From NCBI GenBank assembly GCA_019359765.1, contig JAHHGU010000014.1, forward strand, positions 1 to 64,000: a stretch of 64,000 nucleotides of DNA, written 5' to 3'. Both the position numbers and the translations under genes were made by a program. Under the pieces are notes generated by a model. It worked only from the letters and a program-made list of their open reading frames with translations. It was not told the DNA's origin and did no database searches. This DNA comes from Aphanothece sp. CMT-3BRIN-NPC111. GTDB lineage: Bacteria > Cyanobacteriota > Cyanobacteriia > Cyanobacteriales > JAHHGU01. Each line of letters starts with the position of its first letter. Position 1 is the stretch's first letter. Shown piece after piece: positions 1-9,148 of the stretch.

Positions 1-44
1 CTTAATCCTGAAGATGCTTAGACACCCACAGGATGCCTTGTCAA

Positions 45-1358
45 CTATTTTGTACTGACTGGGATGGATTCCTCAGCAACTGCTATTGAACCATCCGGTT
101 CAAACTCTTCCAAGAGTGCTTCATGAAATACTTTTGAGTATTGCTGGGCAATTATCTCTGGTGTCAAGTGTGACTCAAGGTAGCTACGACCAGAATTGCC
201 CATCCGGTTTGTCAACTGTGAATCTGAGGCGAGGTGTCGAATAAACTCAGCTAGACTGGCAGCATCTCCATTGTTAAAAGCAGCACCACAGTTGGCATCA
301 GCCACCAACTGGCGGAGATAGGAATGTGTTTCACAGATAACAGCAATAGGACGCCCAGCCGCTAGAGCCGCATAAAGCTTACTGGGCACTACCAAACCTT
401 CCATGCCGGGACTCACGCTTACTAATGATAAGTCACCAGCTGTTAGGGAGTAGGGCAAGTTCTCCTTGTCTTGGTAAGGCAAGAACTGACAATTCTGCAA
501 CCCCGACTTTTTGACTTGCTCCATACAAGCTTGGCGCTTAGCACCATCGCCAACAAAGACAAACTGAATGGGTTCATTTTGCAGGATTTTGGCCGCTTCC
601 ATAATCGTATCCATGTCGTGGCAGCGACCCATATTGCCGGAATATAGCACCGTGAAGGTATCAACCAAATTGAACTGCTGGGAAAACCAGTTATCTTGCT
701 TGGCAATAGGTACAATCCAATTCGGGTCAGCCCAATTTTGAATGACTGTAATCTTATCGGTAATTTCTGGGCATTTTGCTGCTATGCGCTCCTTCATTGT
801 AGAGCTGAGGACGATAACTCTTTTAGCATTTTTCCAGCTACATCTGTTGAGAAAATCCCAGAATCGCACTAACCAGTGTTGAGGAGAGATGACTTTTAGC
901 TCTACAGCGACATCGGGATAGAGATCGTACAAAAGACAAATGTAGGGCAGACCAAAGCATAAATTAGCTAAGTAACCCACAATCGGCAAGAAAGGGGGGG
1001 CTGTAGTGATCAGCAGAACATCCCCGCGACCGCCCGTTTTAATTAAATGTAGTGCCGAGCGCAGAGTAAATAATAGCCCATTGACCGCTTTGCCCCGAAC
1101 TCGCTGGGGCCAAAGCTGAGATGTACGCGATCGCCGGATTTCTATTTGCTCTGAACTCTCCCTAGCTGGGGCCGATTTTTTGTGGAAGGCGTAGCCAGGT
1201 TGTCCGGTAAAAATTTGCACCAGTAGCCCCAGTTGTGACAACTGAACTGCTAGCTCTTCAATCAGTTGCCCCGTCGCCGCATAATCAGGGGGGTAAAACT
1301 GGGTAATGATAGACAGTCTGACAAGTTTTTGCCGTGCTGCCATATTGCCGTTGCTCAT
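45..1358 (-). CDS. Family 4 glycosyltransferase (WbuB-like)
   Basis: A 437-residue GT-B glycosyltransferase, predicted to transfer a sugar from a nucleotide donor to a lipid-linked oligosaccharide at the cytoplasmic face of the membrane. The N-terminal domain opens with LSIITQFYPPDYAATGQ, the acceptor-side Rossmann start common in WbuB-type enzymes. The C-terminal domain shows VLYSGNMGRCHDMDTI, FVFVGDGAKR and the donor-binding EGLVVPSKLYAALAAGRP, with a variant of the usual EX7E pattern. It is the last gene of the minus-strand polysaccharide run, more than 500 bp from its upstream neighbour, so it may have its own promoter. The ATG at 1358 is used; a second Met five codons later is possible. 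Family assignment is firm; sugar specificity cannot be read from sequence. Confidence 0.9.
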   Translation of the reverse strand: MSNGNMAARQKLVRLSIITQFYPPDYAATGQLIEELAVQLSQLGLLVQIFTGQPGYAFHKKSAPARESSEQIEIRRSRTSQLWPQRVRGKAVNGLLFTLRSALHLIKTGGRGDVLLITTAPPFLPIVGYLANLCFGLPYICLLYDLYPDVAVELKVISPQHWLVRFWDFLNRCSWKNAKRVIVLSSTMKERIAAKCPEITDKITVIQNWADPNWIVPIAKQDNWFSQQFNLVDTFTVLYSGNMGRCHDMDTIMEAAKILQNEPIQFVFVGDGAKRQACMEQVKKSGLQNCQFLPYQDKENLPYSLTAGDLSLVSVSPGMEGLVVPSKLYAALAAGRPIAVICETHSYLRQLVADANCGAAFNNGDAASLAEFIRHLASDSQLTNRMGNSGRSYLESHLTPEIIAQQYSKVFHEALLEEFEPDGSIAVAEESIPVSTK

Positions 1359-1876
1359 GCCACCTCGCTACTAAATAGAGGATTGATGCCAATTGTGTGG
1401 CATATACTTAATGCTGCACACATGCTGCCTTAGAGATTTCCGGTAAAGCCAAACCTTTCTAAGTGACATTAATTAAGAATAGTTTAAATATCCCCTGTGC
1501 ATTGTCATATACATCTTACTAAGTTTTCAAGTTCTCTCTAGATTTGATTCCGTATAAGCTCAAAACATATGGGGTAAATCCGCCTCCTGTTAGCCACGAT
1601 TAGTCATGGCGGCAGTCTTATAAGGGATTTTTTCCTCAGGAAACCGCAGAAGTGCTGTAGTAACTGTGTTATTAGATACAAGTTAAAAAAATATTAATAT
1701 TTTGTGACCAAGCACCCTGTCATGTCTGTTAGCCATAGCAGGAGCGGGCAGCAAATCAAGGGTTGAGGAGGGCGCTTGGCGCACGCACATTCGGATGAGT
1801 ATACTCACTCTCTGGTGGTAGCGGATGATCCCGCACTATGGCTTACAGCAGGCTTCGCCAACAGCCAGGAGTACGC
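1359..1876. other. Intergenic stretch, no gene recognised
   Basis: About 520 bp between two minus-strand genes. No convincing reading frame or RNA gene is visible. It is AT-rich at 1440-1560 and 1680-1710. At 1840-1890 it holds a GC-richer segment with GCAGGCTTCGCCAACAGCC, resembling the interspersed palindromic repeats scattered between cyanobacterial genes. It probably carries the promoter of the glycosyltransferase ending at 45. Confidence 0.4.
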
Positions 1877-2500
1877 TTACACAGGAGAATCCATCTCGGT
1901 ATTCTCTGTATTTAGGTTAGGATTAGCCGCCGGAAAGTCTAAGTCAAGGTCTTTGCTGGCTGCAATCACGCGCTTTTTGATGGGTTGAGCGGGATTACCC
2001 GCGTAGATGGTCATAGGCTGAAGCGATCGCCCTGTAACACTACCTAAGCTCAGGATGCTGCCTCTGCCTACCCTGACGCCAGGACCAATCGTTGCCCGTG
2101 CTGCGATCCAACTGCCTTGCTCGATATAAATTTCAGCAGTAATTAGCTGGAAATCCGGTCTTGTCCAGTCGTGGTTGCCGGTGCATAGATAGACATCCTG
2201 AGACAGGCAAACATGGCTTTCCAGAGTGATGTGAGCAAGGTTGTCTAGCCAAGCGTTTTCACCAATCCACACGTAGTCACCAACCGTCAGTCGCCAGGGA
2301 AATTTCACTCGCACCCCAGGCTTGATCCGCACCTGCTGACCAATCTTGCTGCCGAAGCTACGCAGAATCCAGACTTTGAGGAAGGAATTCGGGAGCCAGT
2401 GACTGCGGACAAGGGGTTCTCCTAGAAAGTACCAAAAGAGTTGCTTCCAGTAGGGAGCGCCAGGGGTGTAAGTCCCAAGGGTGTAACAGTCGAGACGCAT
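1877..2500 (-). CDS. WcaF-like sugar acetyltransferase (left-handed beta helix)
   Basis: A hexapeptide-repeat acyltransferase of about 207 residues, of the type that O-acetylates exopolysaccharide sugars using acetyl-CoA. The order is typical of colanic acid WcaF: an N-terminal helical segment (YTPGAPYWKQLFWYFLGEPL), hexapeptide coils from about residue 60, the loop CTGNHDWTRPDF with the catalytic-type His, then further coils ending in YAGNPAQPIKKR. A start 63 bp upstream at 2563 is open, but its extra residues are encoded by GATGCGTAGCAGCTACGCC, a dispersed intergenic repeat, so the Met at 2500 is preferred. It follows the Gmd gene on the same strand with about 110 bp between them. Confidence 0.85.
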   Translation of the reverse strand: MRLDCYTLGTYTPGAPYWKQLFWYFLGEPLVRSHWLPNSFLKVWILRSFGSKIGQQVRIKPGVRVKFPWRLTVGDYVWIGENAWLDNLAHITLESHVCLSQDVYLCTGNHDWTRPDFQLITAEIYIEQGSWIAARATIGPGVRVGRGSILSLGSVTGRSLQPMTIYAGNPAQPIKKRVIAASKDLDLDFPAANPNLNTENTEMDSPV

Positions 2501-2609
2501 AAAATTCAAGATAGGGGTTTGATGCGTAGCAGCTACGCCGCTGGCGCTAAATGGGCACCGCACAGATTGGAGGAGCAGAAACTACAATTACGCGATCGCC
2601 ATTGTGCAA

Positions 2610-3566
2610 TTAATCGCCTGCGTAAGCTTTTACCATCATTTGCACCACATCATACATTTTATATTGAGCCTGCCAACCCAATTTTTCCCTTGCTTTAGCT
2701 GGATTGCCTCTACTGAAGGCAATTTCACTTGGTCGCAACAGGCTGCTATCTGTTATCACATGGTCGCGCCAGTCTAGCCCTACACAAGCAAAAGCGGCTG
2801 CCACAAACTCTTCTAATTTATAGCTTTCTCCTGTGGCAATTACATAATCATCTGGCTGCTCTTGCTGCAACATTAAATACATCGCCTCAACGTATTCTGG
2901 TGCCCAACCCCAGTCTCGTTGAATGGCAATGTTGCCGAGGTGGAGCTTTTCTGGACTGCCTTGGGCAATCCGGCAGGCTGTGGCGACAATCTTTTGGGTA
3001 ACGAATCGTTCGGGCCGTAGAGGAGATTCATGGTTATAGAGGATACCAGAACAAGCAAACAGACCGTAAGCTTCACGGTAGTTTGCAAATTGCCAAAAAG
3101 CAGTTGCCTTGGCTACAGCATATGGACTTCGGGGACGGAAGGGTGTGGTTTCATCAGCGCTACACTCACCAGTGTCCCCAAAACACTCACTAGAACCTGC
3201 ATTGTAAAGCTTGATCGGGGCATCAATGAAGCGAATTGCTTCAAGAAGATTGAGGGTGCCAATTGAAATACTTTCTAGAGTTTCTACAGGCTGTTCAAAG
3301 GAAAGACCAACAGAACTTTGCCCTGCCAGATTGTAAACTTCATCAGGTTTGATTTTCACCAGCACCTGTAAGACACTACGGAAATCCGTGAGAGCAACCG
3401 ATTCTAGCTTCAATTCATCACGGATGCCTAAACGCACCAGATTCTGAAAGGAAGAAATTTGAGCATCCCGCGAAGTCCCGCAGACGATGTAGTCTTTGTT
3501 TAGGAGTAACTGCGCTAGATACGCGCCATCTTGACCCGAAACTCCACAGATTAGAGCTTTCTTCAC
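2610..3566 (-). CDS. gmd: GDP-mannose 4,6-dehydratase
   Basis: Converts GDP-D-mannose to GDP-4-keto-6-deoxymannose, the committed step to GDP-fucose and GDP-rhamnose. At 318 residues it has the family landmarks: NADP-binding GVSGQDGAYLAQLL at the N terminus, the segment VYNLAGQSSVGLSFEQP, the GSSE active-site Ser region, the YAVAKA catalytic Tyr-Lys pair, the RPERFVTQKI substrate loop, and RDWGWAPEYVEAM. It lies 17 bp downstream of a glycosyltransferase gene and is probably co-transcribed with it. The GDP-fucose synthase-like epimerase at 16297-17274 is a plausible partner for the next step. The protein is slightly shorter than the usual 340-370 residues but all core motifs are present. Confidence 0.93.
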   Translation of the reverse strand: MKKALICGVSGQDGAYLAQLLLNKDYIVCGTSRDAQISSFQNLVRLGIRDELKLESVALTDFRSVLQVLVKIKPDEVYNLAGQSSVGLSFEQPVETLESISIGTLNLLEAIRFIDAPIKLYNAGSSECFGDTGECSADETTPFRPRSPYAVAKATAFWQFANYREAYGLFACSGILYNHESPLRPERFVTQKIVATACRIAQGSPEKLHLGNIAIQRDWGWAPEYVEAMYLMLQQEQPDDYVIATGESYKLEEFVAAAFACVGLDWRDHVITDSSLLRPSEIAFSRGNPAKAREKLGWQAQYKMYDVVQMMVKAYAGD

Positions 3567-3583
3567 TTACTTTTACCTCTTTT

Positions 3584-4759
3584 TTAATGCACTGTCTTTT
3601 CCTCAATTATCTTGCTGTAAAGTTGGATCAGCTTTTTAGCAGCTTTTTCCCAAGTATAGTTTTGGAAAATGAATTGGCGAGCGCGATCGCCCATTTCTTT
3701 TGCTTGCTCAGGGTTCTTCAGGCAATAAATTAAGGCATCGGCAATTGCCTGGGCATCTATACTCACTATATGTGCAGCTTGAGCCGCTGCTGCCTCCGGG
3801 AAATTACAACCTGTAGTAATTACACAGGGCAGTCCTGATGCCATGCCTTCTAGTACAGACATACTAAAGCCTTCTGAGTAGGAAGGCGCAACATATAAAC
3901 TAGCTGCACCCAGAGCAGCATGTTTTAATGAGCCTGTAATCATACCTGTAAAGGTAACAGCATCTAGGCATCCTACTTGAGCAAAGTAGCTTTGAGCCGT
4001 CGGCATAAATCCAATACTATCTGGCCCTGCTACAACCAAATGAGTCTGAGGAAACTGATTGTGGACTACAGCAAAAGCAGGAGCAAGTAAGTCCAGTCCT
4101 TTTTTAGGATCAACACGACCGAGAAATAGGATCAGAGTTTTATTAAGAGTATTAGGAAATTTTTTGTAAAAAATTTCTGTTTCTGGCAGAACTTCAAACT
4201 CTTGGCGGTGAATCCCGTTGGGAACAACAGCTATAGGACGCTTAACACCTAGAAAATTAACATTATTAGCTTCAGAAGTGGCAAGAACCTGGATAGCGCT
4301 AGCCTGTTGGAGAGCAGGCTTTTCAAAAATAGAGTAGTAGATACGCTTCTTGTAAGCTTTGTAAGATAAAGCCCAAGGCTCCAACATGCCGTGCGGGGTC
4401 ATAATATAGGGAATCTGGCGCAATTGGCAGATCCAATGAGCCAGTGAAACAATGGGCGCAAAAGCAGTGTGGCTATGGACTAAGTCATAATCGATTGCAT
4501 GAGATGATAGCCAATTAATAAAAGATAAACTAACGATAAAATCATTACGATACCAGCAGTTAAAATACTGAACTCTGTAATCTTTTTCGGTAATCCATAC
4601 GTTTATAGGACAGTCTAACTTACCATAGCCATTCGCATTTGTCGTAATGATATCGACTCTAACGCCAAGACAGCTGAGTTCTTGAGCCAACTCTCTTACA
4701 ACTTTGGAAGTTCCACCATAAATAGACCCCAGATATGGAGCGATCATCAAAATTTTCAT
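3584..4759 (-). CDS. Family 4 glycosyltransferase
   Basis: A 391-residue GT-B enzyme with a complete two-domain fold. The N-terminal domain begins MKILMIAPYLGSIYGGTSKV, with the Gly-rich acceptor loop, and contains VHSHTAFAP and PYIMTPHGMLEPWAL, typical of the GT4 His region. The C-terminal domain has LFLGRVDPKKGLDLL, the donor-binding start, and the nucleotide-sugar EX7E motif in SYSEGFSMSVLEGMASGLP. It probably adds one sugar of the repeat unit at the inner membrane. It sits 17 bp upstream of gmd on the same strand. Its ATG is preceded by about 275 bp that include the read-through tail of the neighbouring phosphotransferase gene. Confidence 0.92.
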   Translation of the reverse strand: MKILMIAPYLGSIYGGTSKVVRELAQELSCLGVRVDIITTNANGYGKLDCPINVWITEKDYRVQYFNCWYRNDFIVSLSFINWLSSHAIDYDLVHSHTAFAPIVSLAHWICQLRQIPYIMTPHGMLEPWALSYKAYKKRIYYSIFEKPALQQASAIQVLATSEANNVNFLGVKRPIAVVPNGIHRQEFEVLPETEIFYKKFPNTLNKTLILFLGRVDPKKGLDLLAPAFAVVHNQFPQTHLVVAGPDSIGFMPTAQSYFAQVGCLDAVTFTGMITGSLKHAALGAASLYVAPSYSEGFSMSVLEGMASGLPCVITTGCNFPEAAAAQAAHIVSIDAQAIADALIYCLKNPEQAKEMGDRARQFIFQNYTWEKAAKKLIQLYSKIIEEKTVH

Positions 4760-5034
4760 AGAGTGTTTTTACAGAAACTTTATTGAAATATTTGGTTATT
4801 CCTTGAAATGCTGGGAACGCTTCAGCCGAGCGACAAATAACTGATTAACTCCTAACTTCTGAATAAATAGATTACCAGCGAACATTAGTTCAATTTTTTT
4901 ACACAGCGCATAGGGTAGTGTTTTTTCTCCTAAAAACTATTCCATTTATCCCAGTTACGGATCAGCTCAGTAGCCGCAGTCATATCGGCACCATGAAGAA
5001 ATGCCAACGCCATCGCCACATTCCAACGATTCTC

Positions 5035-6006
5035 CTAGCTTGATTCAGATAAATATCGTGCAGCCAAGGCACGCAGCCCAAAAACGGGATTAGAAAGGAT
5101 CTGGCGCTGATTAAGTGCCAAGAAAAAAACAATCTCATCTGTCATGTAAGGCGCGTGAGTACAGCTTTCCTCCCAATCAAATATCCAAAGCTGATCTTTC
5201 ACCGAGACCATATTTGCAGGAACCAGATCGCCATGAACGCGACGAACTCGCAGTGGAAGATCCTGAAGATCTCGAACCTCTTGAGCAAACGCCGACTCTG
5301 CTTCTGTAACTTTCCAAAATCGTTGCCACCAGGGGAGTTTTCTTAGTTGCTCACCATACACAAACTGATCTGGCCCAGCATATTCTTGGATGCACTGAGC
5401 TGGAAAGTTGTCCCATGAGGTATTGACTGGTTTTGCCTCAACTGGTATATGTTGGAAACTCAGATAGGAATGATTCTGAAAGCTCCCTTGCTGTAGGACT
5501 GATGGTATGCGAAACTTCTCTAACCCCATCGCTTTTAAATCTGCCAGTGTGTTGGCTTCAGCGAGTAGAAGCCGGTCGGTATAAGCATCCAGCGAGAGCT
5601 TGATAAACGCAAGGGGTTTAGCGTCACAACCGAGTAAGTGAACGTACACCCGCCCGCGATCGCGCTTTGAAGGCCAGATCACAACTGCATTCGCCGATGG
5701 TTCGCCTAGGAATTCGCAGACCGAATCTAACCAGCTAGCAAAGTTGAAAGGCAGCAATGGTTCCAAGGATGAATCCACATACTCAGACAGCAACTTATCG
5801 ATTCCCGTCATTATAGCTAGATGCATACCCCAACTGAATATAGTTCGTTTGATGCTGGTGGCTTGGTAGCAATGTAAGCCAGCGAGCTTCATCCGCCTGG
5901 AATTGGCTGGTAGTGCAATAATGGGGAACTTGGCAAGGCGAATCAGACAATAGCCTTTTGATAATACAGTGGAGCTAGAGGTATGAGACAAAACAGATTT
6001 GTCCAT
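5035..6006 (-). CDS. APH/choline-kinase-like phosphotransferase, C-terminus cut by TAG
   Basis: A 323-residue protein of the aminoglycoside phosphotransferase / choline kinase fold, likely phosphorylating a small molecule or glycan component. The kinase catalytic loop is clear (VRRVHGDLVPANM, the HGDxxxxN pattern), followed by the metal-binding WIFDWEES. The ATG at 6006 has an AGGA Shine-Dalgarno about 10 nt upstream. Odd: after the TAG at 5035-5037 the same frame stays open for 34 codons (ENRWNVAMALAFLHGADM and onward) to a second stop at 4930-4932, so the ancestral protein was probably longer. A remnant of a second copy lies at 8395-8521. It may be a C-terminally truncated but active kinase or an early pseudogene. 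The substrate is unknown. Confidence 0.75.
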   Translation of the reverse strand: MDKSVLSHTSSSTVLSKGYCLIRLAKFPIIALPANSRRMKLAGLHCYQATSIKRTIFSWGMHLAIMTGIDKLLSEYVDSSLEPLLPFNFASWLDSVCEFLGEPSANAVVIWPSKRDRGRVYVHLLGCDAKPLAFIKLSLDAYTDRLLLAEANTLADLKAMGLEKFRIPSVLQQGSFQNHSYLSFQHIPVEAKPVNTSWDNFPAQCIQEYAGPDQFVYGEQLRKLPWWQRFWKVTEAESAFAQEVRDLQDLPLRVRRVHGDLVPANMVSVKDQLWIFDWEESCTHAPYMTDEIVFFLALNQRQILSNPVFGLRALAARYLSESS

Positions 6007-6201
6007 GTGAAAATTTCCTTTTCATGATGGTCTCTGTTCTGCCCTGCTGAAGTGCTATTTAACTATATTTCTACAGGAAATAGTGGAAAGTTCTTTATTT
6101 AACTTCTTCTTAATCCCAACTTAATATAATACTTTTATTGATAAATAAAGTAAAGTATTCATTTATACTAAATAGCTGACAGCATTAGGAGTTTAATTAA
6201 C

Positions 6202-7158
6202 GTGATTGAGACACTAAAGCCTTGGCTGAGAGCAGCTAAGTATAACTGGCTGCGATATGCAGCAGAGTATAAGGCTCGTGGGTATAAATCATATGAACAA
6301 ACCAGTAATTACCCACAAGCTGCATTTTTAATTGGGTGTGGACGCTCCGGGACTACTATTCTGGGAAAAGTCTTATCACGCCACCCTGACCTGTGCTATT
6401 TGTTTGAACCTTACCATCTTTGGGCTGCAATCGATCCCATGACTGATGTACTTAATCTTTATCATCGGGTCAACGCTTACTTGTTGATGGATGCATCCAA
6501 CTGTACCGAAAAATCGCGAGTTCTTTTCCATCACTTGCTTCTGGGAACTCAGCACAACTCAGTTCCCAAGGTTGTTATTGAAAAAACGCCCCTCAATTCT
6601 ATGAGAATAGGCTATCTCAACGCCTTGGCTAGTGGTGCAAAATTTATTCACATTGTTCGCGATGGAGTCGATATTTCCTACTCAATAGAAAGAATCGCTT
6701 CCATGAATAGCTACAAAATAGCAGGCAAGCCTATGCTAAACCAGTGGTGGGGAGTTAGCAACTATAAGTGGAAAGCTTTGGCGCAGGATGGTGCTGCTGC
6801 TGGATACTACGCTAATGAAGTAGAGCGACTTGAAGAGCATCGTTGCAAAGGAGCTTACGAATGGCTTGTCAGCCTAGGTGAAGTGGATCGCTGGCGCGAA
6901 CAATTAGGCGATCGCCTCCATGAAATTACTTACGAGCAATTGACTGCAAATCCGGAAGCTGTATTAGGTAATATTTGCAAATTTCTTGACATAGATAGCC
7001 CTCGGGGTTGGCTGGAGGAGGCGATCGGCATGATTGGCCCGAATAGCCATCTTTCAGGAAAAACCCTCAAGTTACCGCCAATGATGTGCAAAGACTTCAA
7101 CTATTACCAGGAACGCTTTGCCTTTACCAATAGAGCTATCCCAGAAGAAGACCTTTGA
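6202..7158 (+). CDS. PAPS-dependent sulfotransferase family protein
   Basis: A 318-residue sulfotransferase predicted to move sulfate from PAPS to a hydroxyl of the polysaccharide or its lipid-linked precursor. The 5'-phosphosulfate loop is FLIGCGRSGTTILGKVL (residues about 42-58), and the 3'-phosphate motif is FIHIVRDGVDISYSI (about 152-166). The C-terminal part has the usual YEQLTANPEAVLGNICKFL segment. It starts with GTG at 6202, preceded by AGGAG 11 nt upstream. It is the only plus-strand gene in this part of the locus and interrupts a minus-strand duplicated glycosyltransferase/phosphotransferase block, suggesting later insertion. Family is clear; the acceptor is unknown. Confidence 0.88.
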   Translation: MIETLKPWLRAAKYNWLRYAAEYKARGYKSYEQTSNYPQAAFLIGCGRSGTTILGKVLSRHPDLCYLFEPYHLWAAIDPMTDVLNLYHRVNAYLLMDASNCTEKSRVLFHHLLLGTQHNSVPKVVIEKTPLNSMRIGYLNALASGAKFIHIVRDGVDISYSIERIASMNSYKIAGKPMLNQWWGVSNYKWKALAQDGAAAGYYANEVERLEEHRCKGAYEWLVSLGEVDRWREQLGDRLHEITYEQLTANPEAVLGNICKFLDIDSPRGWLEEAIGMIGPNSHLSGKTLKLPPMMCKDFNYYQERFAFTNRAIPEEDL

Positions 7159-7175
7159 ATCTTAAACTTTTTCTC

Positions 7176-8363
7176 TTACTTCTTTTTTGCTATCAGTGCA
7201 GCATCGATAGCCTTTAAGAGACCATCAGCAAACTGATTTGGGCTATAATTAGCGACAATTATTTGGCTTAATTGCCCCATCTTGGTTCGTGAATCCGAAT
7301 CCAACTGATGCATAGCTAATAAGGCGCGAGTCATATCTTGTCTACTTTCTGGATCGAATAGTAGACCGTTGTGACCTTCGCTAACGAGTTCATAGCCTGC
7401 TCCTACTGTGCGGCTACATAGAATTGGCAATCCCGCAGCACAAGCTTCATTTACTACTAACCCCCATTGCTCTACAAGAGCCGGATGCACAAAAGCATTA
7501 GCTAGACCAAACCAATCTCCTATGGCTTGGTAAGTAATAAAACCAGGTAAATGGACGCAATTATTAAGTTCTTTTTCAAGAATAATCTTACGGATGGATG
7601 GTTCTTCTGCTCCGCTACCGCAGATGACGAGATCCCATCCTTGCTCATCTCCTACCTGTTGGCGATAAGCAGCAAAGGCTTCTACAAAACAGTACACATT
7701 CTTGCGCTCGAGCAAGCGAGTAACAACAATAAAATATGGGCGTAAAGGGATGCTTGGGTTACGCAGCCTAGCAGCAACAGGATCTTGCCTAGCAACTTCG
7801 GCACGAGCAGTGAAGTAGTCATTGTCAACTGCATTGTAACCGAGAAAAATCCGATCCCCAGGAAACCCTAATTTAGCCAGGTAGTCGCGATGCAGTTCGC
7901 CCCCCACAAGTGCAGCGCCATACTTCCTAGCGTAGAGCCATGATTTAAGCTTTTCCTTCCACCATTGCCGCTTTTCGTCATCCCATTTACTTTCACTCAT
8001 CAGAATTGCTGGCACCTGGTGGCGTTGACACCAGGAAACAGCTGTGCGGGATACTGGAAAGCCCCACCCAGGTATAGCAACTACATCTGGCTGTAGAGCG
8101 TCCAGACAAGGAGTTAGTAAAGAGGCAGCGACAGTAGACCATGGACTGCGATCAACTGAGGCAGATGTAGTTGCTACAGGTAAAAGAGTTTTGAGAGGAA
8201 ATGTAATCTCTTGCTCTAAATCACCCCATGGACGCTCTTGGGTATTGTCTGTCACTTGGACTGCGCTCAAACTCCACCCTTTTGTCTGACATAGAGTGTA
8301 AGCTGCACGCAGCCTGGCAGCATGGTACCCTCCAACATTGTAAAAAATTACTACTACATGCAT
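7176..8363 (-). CDS. Family 4 glycosyltransferase (intact copy of a duplicated pair)
   Basis: A GT-B glycosyltransferase of about 395 residues. The preferred start is the Met beginning MHVVVIFYNVGGYHAARL, since the paralogous remnant at 9097 begins at the same place (MNIVIMWQSFGLYHISRL). An upstream Met at 8408 is open, but its extra residues overlap the remnant of a phosphotransferase gene. The C-terminal domain shows FIVVTRLLERKNVYCFVEAF, LVICGSGAEEPSI and the EX7E region EQWGLVVNEACAAGLPILCS. Its end faces the convergent sulfotransferase with a 17-bp gap. It is the intact relative of the deleted copy at 8533-9097. Confidence 0.9.
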   Translation of the reverse strand: MHVVVIFYNVGGYHAARLRAAYTLCQTKGWSLSAVQVTDNTQERPWGDLEQEITFPLKTLLPVATTSASVDRSPWSTVAASLLTPCLDALQPDVVAIPGWGFPVSRTAVSWCQRHQVPAILMSESKWDDEKRQWWKEKLKSWLYARKYGAALVGGELHRDYLAKLGFPGDRIFLGYNAVDNDYFTARAEVARQDPVAARLRNPSIPLRPYFIVVTRLLERKNVYCFVEAFAAYRQQVGDEQGWDLVICGSGAEEPSIRKIILEKELNNCVHLPGFITYQAIGDWFGLANAFVHPALVEQWGLVVNEACAAGLPILCSRTVGAGYELVSEGHNGLLFDPESRQDMTRALLAMHQLDSDSRTKMGQLSQIIVANYSPNQFADGLLKAIDAALIAKKK

Positions 8364-8394
8364 AGCTGGATTGCGTAAGTTTCCCTTGCTGCTG

Positions 8395-8521
8395 TTCTGG
8401 CTCAGCATCTTCTTTCATGCACTGCACTGAAAAGTTTTCCCATGAGGCATTTACTGATGAGGATAGCCGTTTGTATGATGCAGCGCAAGTAAGGGTTTGA
8501 TGATGACAAAGATCGGTTCAT
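8395..8521 (-). pseudogene. Remnant of a second APH-like phosphotransferase gene
   Basis: The stretch matches two separated parts of the phosphotransferase gene at 5035-6006, joined by a large deletion. Near 8521, CATGTGAAAATTTCCT copies the start and leader found at 6004-6019. Near 8450, the translation SVNASWENFSVQCMKEDAEP matches VNTSWDNFPAQCIQEYAGPD inside the intact gene. About 500 bp between these blocks are missing and the frame is broken, so it cannot encode a kinase. It lies directly downstream of a deleted glycosyltransferase gene, as expected for a decayed tandem copy of a two-gene block. Confidence 0.75.
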
Positions 8522-8532
8522 GTGAAAATTTC

Positions 8533-9097
8533 CTATTCATGATTACCCCTGTTCTGCCCTGCCAGAATCGCTTTCCAAAGATTTTTCGCAAAGTGTTCGG
8601 GAGTCCAATCAGAAATAATCTCTTTTGATCGATGTCCCATTAAACCAAGATCTGTTGAATAAGAAGCTATCCTTTCCAGGGCCTCTGCCATCTCAGTTAC
8701 ATTTTCTGGGTTGAACTTAAAGCCGTTCTCTCCTCCTTTTATCAGGTCGTAAGCACACCCCGCTGAAACAAAGATCAAGATAGGTAGACCACAGGCCATA
8801 GCTTCGTTCACAACAACCTGAAATTACTACTATATTTGGATTAATTTCATCCAAAATAGAATTTATAGCCTGTTTCATCTCACTAGGCAAGATTTTGAAG
8901 TAAGAACGATTTGGGAAAGCTACTCTCAGCTCAATTTCTGTAGCTTTGTTCACTGTTTCCCACTGATACGTTTCATTACTGTTAGCAGTTGCTAGACCAA
9001 TAACCCTGATGCCTTTAATACTAAAAAATTCAAATGCTGCTTGAAGCCGAGAGATGTGGTATAAACCAAAACTTTGCCACATTATGACTATGTTCAT
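8533..9097 (-). pseudogene. Glycosyltransferase family 4 gene with internal deletion
   Basis: Two fragments of one GT4 enzyme are fused out of frame. The first (start 9097) encodes MNIVIMWQSFGLYHISRLQA and runs to PNIVVISG, matching the first third of the intact neighbour at 7176-8363 (QPDVVAIPG). The second encodes VVVNEAMACGLPILIF to the stop at 8533 and matches the donor-site end of the neighbour (LVVNEACAAGLPILC). The junction is at about 8815-8825, in TTTCAGGTTGTTGTGAAC. Some 180-190 codons covering the middle of the protein are missing. No enzyme activity is expected. A short match to its 3' end also precedes the phosphotransferase gene at 6007-6050. Confidence 0.85.
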
Positions 9098-9148
9098 TAG
9101 CCAATCTCTAAAAATTTAGTTGAGGCTTTATAATTTCAAGTTTTTTGT

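Noticed and set aside
1776..1988. A 70-codon plus-strand frame next to the acetyltransferase gene
   Set aside because: Half of it is antisense to the acetyltransferase and the rest is repeat sequence; no motif or ribosome site.
2501..2563. N-terminal extension of the WcaF-like acetyltransferase
   Set aside because: The extra 21 codons are encoded by a dispersed repeat (GATGCGTAGCAGCTACGCC) and match no family sequence, so the start at 2500 was chosen.
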